Shown here: positions 60,959 through 64,000 of the stretch, piece by piece
Layout: every line of letters begins with the position of its first letter
How positions within the stretch are numbered: the first letter of the stretch is position 1
Assembly (NCBI GenBank): GCA_002454045.1
Contig: DKID01000023.1
Location: 1-64,000, forward strand
DNA length: 64,000 nucleotides
Reading direction: 5' to 3'
From: Nitrospina sp. UBA6727
Lineage (GTDB): Bacteria > Nitrospinota > Nitrospinia > Nitrospinales > VA-1
Translations under genes and position numbers: made by a program
Notes under the pieces: generated by a model
What the model saw: the letters and a program-made list of their open reading frames with translations, nothing else
Database searches by the model: none
What the model was told of the DNA's origin: nothing

Positions 60959-61020
60959 CCCACAGGCTTTGACATGGAATTTTCTGGCGGGCGGTACCTC
61001 GACAATAAACAGGAAAAGGT

Positions 61021-61057
61021 GTTTACTATATAAATGATATTTAATATAATAGTAAAC
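61021..61057. promoter_or_regulatory. Inverted repeat and AT-rich promoter region of the HTH gene
   Basis: GTTTACTAT and ATAGTAAAC are perfect 9-bp arms separated by 19 AT-rich nt that include -10-like TATAAA and, overlapping the right arm, TATAAT. A repressor bound here would cover the promoter. The half-sites resemble the AbrB-gene operator. Confidence 0.6.
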
Positions 61058-61087
61058 TGAACTAATAGAAATAGGAGATTATAGAAT

Positions 61088-61708
61088 ATGAAGAAACGTG
61101 AATATAGCAGTTCGGAGCATTATATTGACGAAATTAAAAGCAATAGTGATTTGTATTTAGTGCCGATTCAAGTAGCCGCAGATTATTTGGAAGTAACGGC
61201 ACAGACCGTAAATGCATATGCAAGCAATGGGCAATTAATAAAGCGTGGGATAAAAGGTCTTCGGTTCAGTGGGATTGAGCTAGGTTCAATAATTGATATG
61301 GAAAAGCGGAAAGAGGACGAGTTGAAAAAATATATTGCTCCAGCTAAAAAAATTCTAACAAGTGCGGCCAAAAAGGGAAGGCTGGTCGAGTACGGCAAGT
61401 TAATGGGGGGAATCGGGTTGGATCATCAAAAGTCTAAAGATAGGAAGTTATTGGGTAAAGTTCTTCTTGCCATTTCAAAGGAGAGTATGGAGGTTGATAA
61501 ATTTATGCTTTCAGCCATTGCTGTGCGGCAGGTTGGAAAGCGGCCCAACAAATCTTTTTACAGTGCGGTGGTACGAGAGGGATATTGGAAACCTGATAAT
61601 TTTGAGGATACAAGGAGCCAAGAACGATTCTTTAAAATGCAACTGAGGAGAATTGAAAAAAGATATGAAAGATATAAATCGAAGTTTGTGGAAGTGTGGG
61701 AAAAGTAA
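61088..61708 (+). CDS. HTH-domain protein of an AT-rich insertion, function unknown
   Basis: The ATG has AGGAG upstream at 11 nt. The 206-aa protein has an N-terminal helix-turn-helix (VPIQVAADYLEVTAQTVNAY, about 23-42) that reads like a MerR/excisionase-type fold. A middle section has LVEYGKLMGGIGLDHQKSKD followed by LLGKVLLAISKESMEVDKFM and AVVREGYWKP. That pattern resembles a domain seen in small proteins next to restriction and defence genes. The C-terminus is basic. It precedes the nuclease-like gene on the same strand and may regulate or partner it. Confidence 0.7.
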   Translation: MKKREYSSSEHYIDEIKSNSDLYLVPIQVAADYLEVTAQTVNAYASNGQLIKRGIKGLRFSGIELGSIIDMEKRKEDELKKYIAPAKKILTSAAKKGRLVEYGKLMGGIGLDHQKSKDRKLLGKVLLAISKESMEVDKFMLSAIAVRQVGKRPNKSFYSAVVREGYWKPDNFEDTRSQERFFKMQLRRIEKRYERYKSKFVEVWEK

Positions 61709-61900
61709 ACACGCAAGCTAATGAATCAGTTCACTCAGAAATAAATATATTTATAAAAACACCAATTTATGCGGTCGAAGACAGAGCGCCATGGTTTTAG
61801 CCGGAGGTATCTATTATAAGTATCCGCTCTGAACAGAAAGAAGAATGGTATGAACCATGATTGAAGTAGAACGAAAAAACAACTTGTTTGAGGAGGAAAC
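61709..61900. other. Gap before the nuclease-like gene
   Basis: These 192 AT-rich nt contain the ideal ribosome-binding site AGGAGG of the following gene. No terminator for the HTH gene is visible, so read-through is likely. Confidence 0.5.
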
Positions 61901-62911
61901 ATGAGTCTTATTGCCCTGACAGAAAAAAAAGAAATTAAGAACGCTTTCAATACGCTTTCTGAAACTCTAACGGTTGGAATCAAACCTATAAGACAAAAGC
62001 TTGGCTGGCGAGGCAAAGGACAGGAATTTGACTTGTACTGGAATGCGGCGAATAATTTTTGGGCTGTATTAGATTCTGAACTGACTCACAATCGATATTG
62101 GTGCGCTTTTGGCACTTCATCACCAGAAATCCTGAAGACCCATTCTATTGTTTGCGAAATCAATCCGCCCTATAAGGGTATGGATAAGCGAGCGGCAGGC
62201 CGTTTTGCTAAGGATATCAGTGGGGCAATCTATATTACCCACAGTGGAAGAGTTGGAGGAGGGCGGCCAGGAATTGGTCAAGGAGCGTTTTTACCATTCT
62301 ACGGTAGTGATACTATTCAGGACATCAACTGGCCAAGAGGCAAGGATTCAGAATCCATTGTAATAGGACGTATCGATTCAAAATATCTTCCTCTTCATTT
62401 AAGCCGGTTTATAAGAAAGGTAGAAGAATTTAAACTTTATGCGTCCGAAATTCCTCTGCATACCCACAACTATTCCCCTGAGTTTTCTGGAAAAAGAAAA
62501 TCATACACATCTACCAGTAAGATTGAGTCTAAATGCTTTCACGGTGTGATCGTTGATGAATTGTATGATCTTCTCAAATCAAAAGGATATCAACCTTACA
62601 ACAACGACCAGCGTGACTTATATCTGCTCAACAAAAAGGGGGTAGTGACGCATTTATTCGAGGTCAAATCGAATAAATCAACAACGAGTATTTATACAGG
62701 AATAGGACAATTGATGTTCTACGGGGCAATTGACAACATACTTCCAAAACGCTTCCTAGTGTTGCCAGATGATGTTGATGAAAGAACTCTATCGGCCTTA
62801 AAAAAAATTGGAATTGATGTCATTTCATTTGGCTGGAAAAATGACAAACCCAAATTTTATGGACTTAAAAAACACGGGCTCCTCAAAAAACACCGGAAGA
62901 GGGTGCAGTAG
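61901..62911 (+). CDS. PD-(D/E)XK nuclease-like protein of the insertion
   Basis: An AGGAGG Shine-Dalgarno precedes the ATG. In this 336-aa protein the C-terminal part shows a PD-(D/E)XK core: NNDQRDLYLLNKK (Asp239), then THLFEVKSNKS (Glu254-x-Lys256), and SIYTGIGQLMFYG with Gln270. Residues 1-210 form an N-terminal domain without a recognised motif, including GGGRPGIGQGAFL. Such a fused arrangement suits a restriction or anti-element nuclease with a target-sensing N-domain. Codons are AT-rich, unlike the transporter genes that flank it. Its stop is 4 nt from the stop of the convergent permease gene. Confidence 0.75.
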   Translation: MSLIALTEKKEIKNAFNTLSETLTVGIKPIRQKLGWRGKGQEFDLYWNAANNFWAVLDSELTHNRYWCAFGTSSPEILKTHSIVCEINPPYKGMDKRAAGRFAKDISGAIYITHSGRVGGGRPGIGQGAFLPFYGSDTIQDINWPRGKDSESIVIGRIDSKYLPLHLSRFIRKVEEFKLYASEIPLHTHNYSPEFSGKRKSYTSTSKIESKCFHGVIVDELYDLLKSKGYQPYNNDQRDLYLLNKKGVVTHLFEVKSNKSTTSIYTGIGQLMFYGAIDNILPKRFLVLPDDVDERTLSALKKIGIDVISFGWKNDKPKFYGLKKHGLLKKHRKRVQ

Positions 62912-62915
62912 CCCC

Positions 62916-64000
62916 TTAAAGAGTTTTCCTTGGGTCGAAGGCGTTGCGGATGCCTTCGCCGACAAATGTTAATAGCGTGATCATCAAGGTTAGGGTCGTG
63001 AATGTCGGCAATAATATCCACAACGCTTGCAGATTATTTTTCCCCTGCGCCAAGAGTTCCCCGATGCTTGGTGCGGGACTGGGCACTCCGAGGTTCAGGA
63101 AATCCAAACTCACCAGCGCGAGGATTCCGGCGGTGACTTCAAAAGGAAAAAATGTGACCACGGGGGTTAGCGCGTTGGGCAGAATATGTCTGCGCATGAT
63201 CGTGAAATTAGGAACGCCTAATCCTTTGGACGCTTTGACAAATTCGAAGTTGCGGATCTTTAAAAACTCGGCACGGATGTAGGCGGCAATTCCCATCCAC
63301 GCGGTAAGATTCAAAATCAAAAATAACAGCGACGCCGAGGGAACCAGAAACGAACTTAAAATTATTAAGATGTACAGGCGCGGAATTGATCCCCAGATTT
63401 CCGTTATCCGTTGACCGACAAGGTCCACCCAGCCGCCGAAGAATCCCTGCGCCCCGCCGATGAAGCATCCGATGATGGTGCCGGTGATGGCCAACGAAGC
63501 CCCGAAGATCATGGAAATGCGGAAGCCATAAATCAACCGCGCCAACACATCCCGCCCGCGGTCGTCCGTCCCGAGATAATGTCCGTCCGCCCACGATGAT
63601 GCGATGAAACTTTCGCCGTCGGGCGCGGCGGTGCGGTAGGGGGCGGCGAGCACGACGTTGCCGGTATTTGCTTCGGTTGGAATGTATTTGTAGTCGTAAC
63701 GAATCGGCGGCCAAAGTATGGAGTAATCGCGGGGAGAAACCGCGACGGTTTCGACGGGACGCGGCGCGACGGGAACAACGCCGCCGTCTTCAAAATCTTC
63801 CAGCCCGATGCTGAACTCGTCTTCTTCGAAATCATTCGGCTGCAAACCAAATGCGTTTTCCGCTGCGACTTGCGTCGGTGTCTCGCTCACTCCGCCTAAA
63901 ATTCTTAGGAACCGCGCCGACTTGTAATCCGGTTCGCTTGGCAGGACGCCGCCGAAGTCTTTCTCGCTGTAGGTGAAGAGGACGGGGAAAAATGATTTTC
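62916..64000 (-). CDS. Peptide ABC transporter permease (YejE/OppC-like), 5' end beyond the window
   Basis: The frame stays open to the right edge, so the N-terminus is missing. At least 361 residues are visible. The upstream part reads LFTYSEKDFGGVLPSEPDYK, and the GTG near 63888 is an internal Val codon. An extended acidic region with RPVETVAVSPRDYSILWPPI leads to HYLGTDDRGRDVLARLIYGF, the BPD-permease C-type entry. Several membrane helices and the EAA-like loop GLGVPNFTIMRRHILPN follow. With the fused YejF-like ATPase beyond the 2.4-kb insertion it forms one oligopeptide uptake system. Confidence 0.9.
   Translation of the reverse strand, partial: KSFFPVLFTYSEKDFGGVLPSEPDYKSARFLRILGGVSETPTQVAAENAFGLQPNDFEEDEFSIGLEDFEDGGVVPVAPRPVETVAVSPRDYSILWPPIRYDYKYIPTEANTGNVVLAAPYRTAAPDGESFIASSWADGHYLGTDDRGRDVLARLIYGFRISMIFGASLAITGTIIGCFIGGAQGFFGGWVDLVGQRITEIWGSIPRLYILIILSSFLVPSASLLFLILNLTAWMGIAAYIRAEFLKIRNFEFVKASKGLGVPNFTIMRRHILPNALTPVVTFFPFEVTAGILALVSLDFLNLGVPSPAPSIGELLAQGKNNLQALWILLPTFTTLTLMITLLTFVGEGIRNAFDPRKTL

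Noticed and set aside
63888..63890. GTG as start of the permease
   Set aside because: The frame remains open and protein-like to the window edge (FGGVLPSEPDYK), so GTG is an internal Val codon and the gene is truncated by the window.

Overview
The window reads as chromosome of a Gram-negative bacterium with LPS. The evidence is KdsB, an LptF-type permease, lipoproteins and a class A penicillin-binding protein. MutL carries an endonuclease motif, so the mismatch repair is of the MutH-less type. The housekeeping content (tsaB, rnd, mutL, rsmE, scpA, pyrG, lipA, msrAB, birA, manC) and the many ATGA/TGATG gene overlaps are ordinary. A Nitrospinota-like or other deep-branching lineage near the old Deltaproteobacteria fits the gene style. 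That placement is an impression from protein texture, not a measured phylogeny.

Layout. Positions 1-1.85 kb hold three tiny one-helix membrane proteins (34-52 aa), a histidine phosphatase and a stand-alone Nfu N-terminal domain protein. Positions 2.0-10.6 kb form one long plus-strand operon of 8-9 genes, the most unusual block here. It contains a secreted Asp/Gly-rich protein, a lipoprotein, a TPR/PEGA-like anchored protein, a PEGA-repeat/SUMF1 protein, a 49-aa membrane peptide, an ExbB/TolQ/MotA-like channel subunit, and two von Willebrand A (VWA) proteins. The N-terminal helix of each VWA protein resembles the Asp-bearing helix of ExbD/TolR/MotB. I infer an undescribed ion-motive-force-driven envelope machine.

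Positions 10.7-13.3 kb carry a small unknown protein, a metallo-beta-lactamase-fold protein and a DEDD exonuclease. A minus-strand operon at 13.3-19.2 kb has MoxR, a TPR/peptidase-MA protein and a giant DUF4175-type protein. After birA come small lipoproteins, a small protein coupled to a radical SAM enzyme, and a cell-wall cluster (unknown anchor protein, PBP1A, SPOR protein). manC follows.

Positions 29.1-33.3 kb are an AT-rich insertion: a DNA methyltransferase facing a GHKL/MORC-like ATPase. A perfect 32-bp palindrome sits at the methylase promoter, and the insertion abuts the 3' portion of an ssrA (tmRNA) gene. A sulfur cluster follows (ferredoxin, CysM-like, MoeB, CysO/ThiS-like carrier, ThrC, CysK); the carrier ends in Gly-Gly-Ala. 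Positions 38-56.8 kb are mostly housekeeping. At the right end a Yej/Opp-type peptide transporter operon is split by a second AT-rich insertion (about 60.54-62.91 kb). This holds an AbrB-type protein, an HTH protein and a PD-(D/E)XK-like nuclease. The transporter permease runs off the right edge.

A second thread through the window is a dispersed low-complexity motif built from GTCACCGCCGCCGTC-like / GACGGTGACGACGGC-like triplets. It recurs in more than ten intergenic gaps and also lies inside coding sequence, in the mutL linker and in the signal peptide and Asp-Gly tract of the 2-kb secreted protein.
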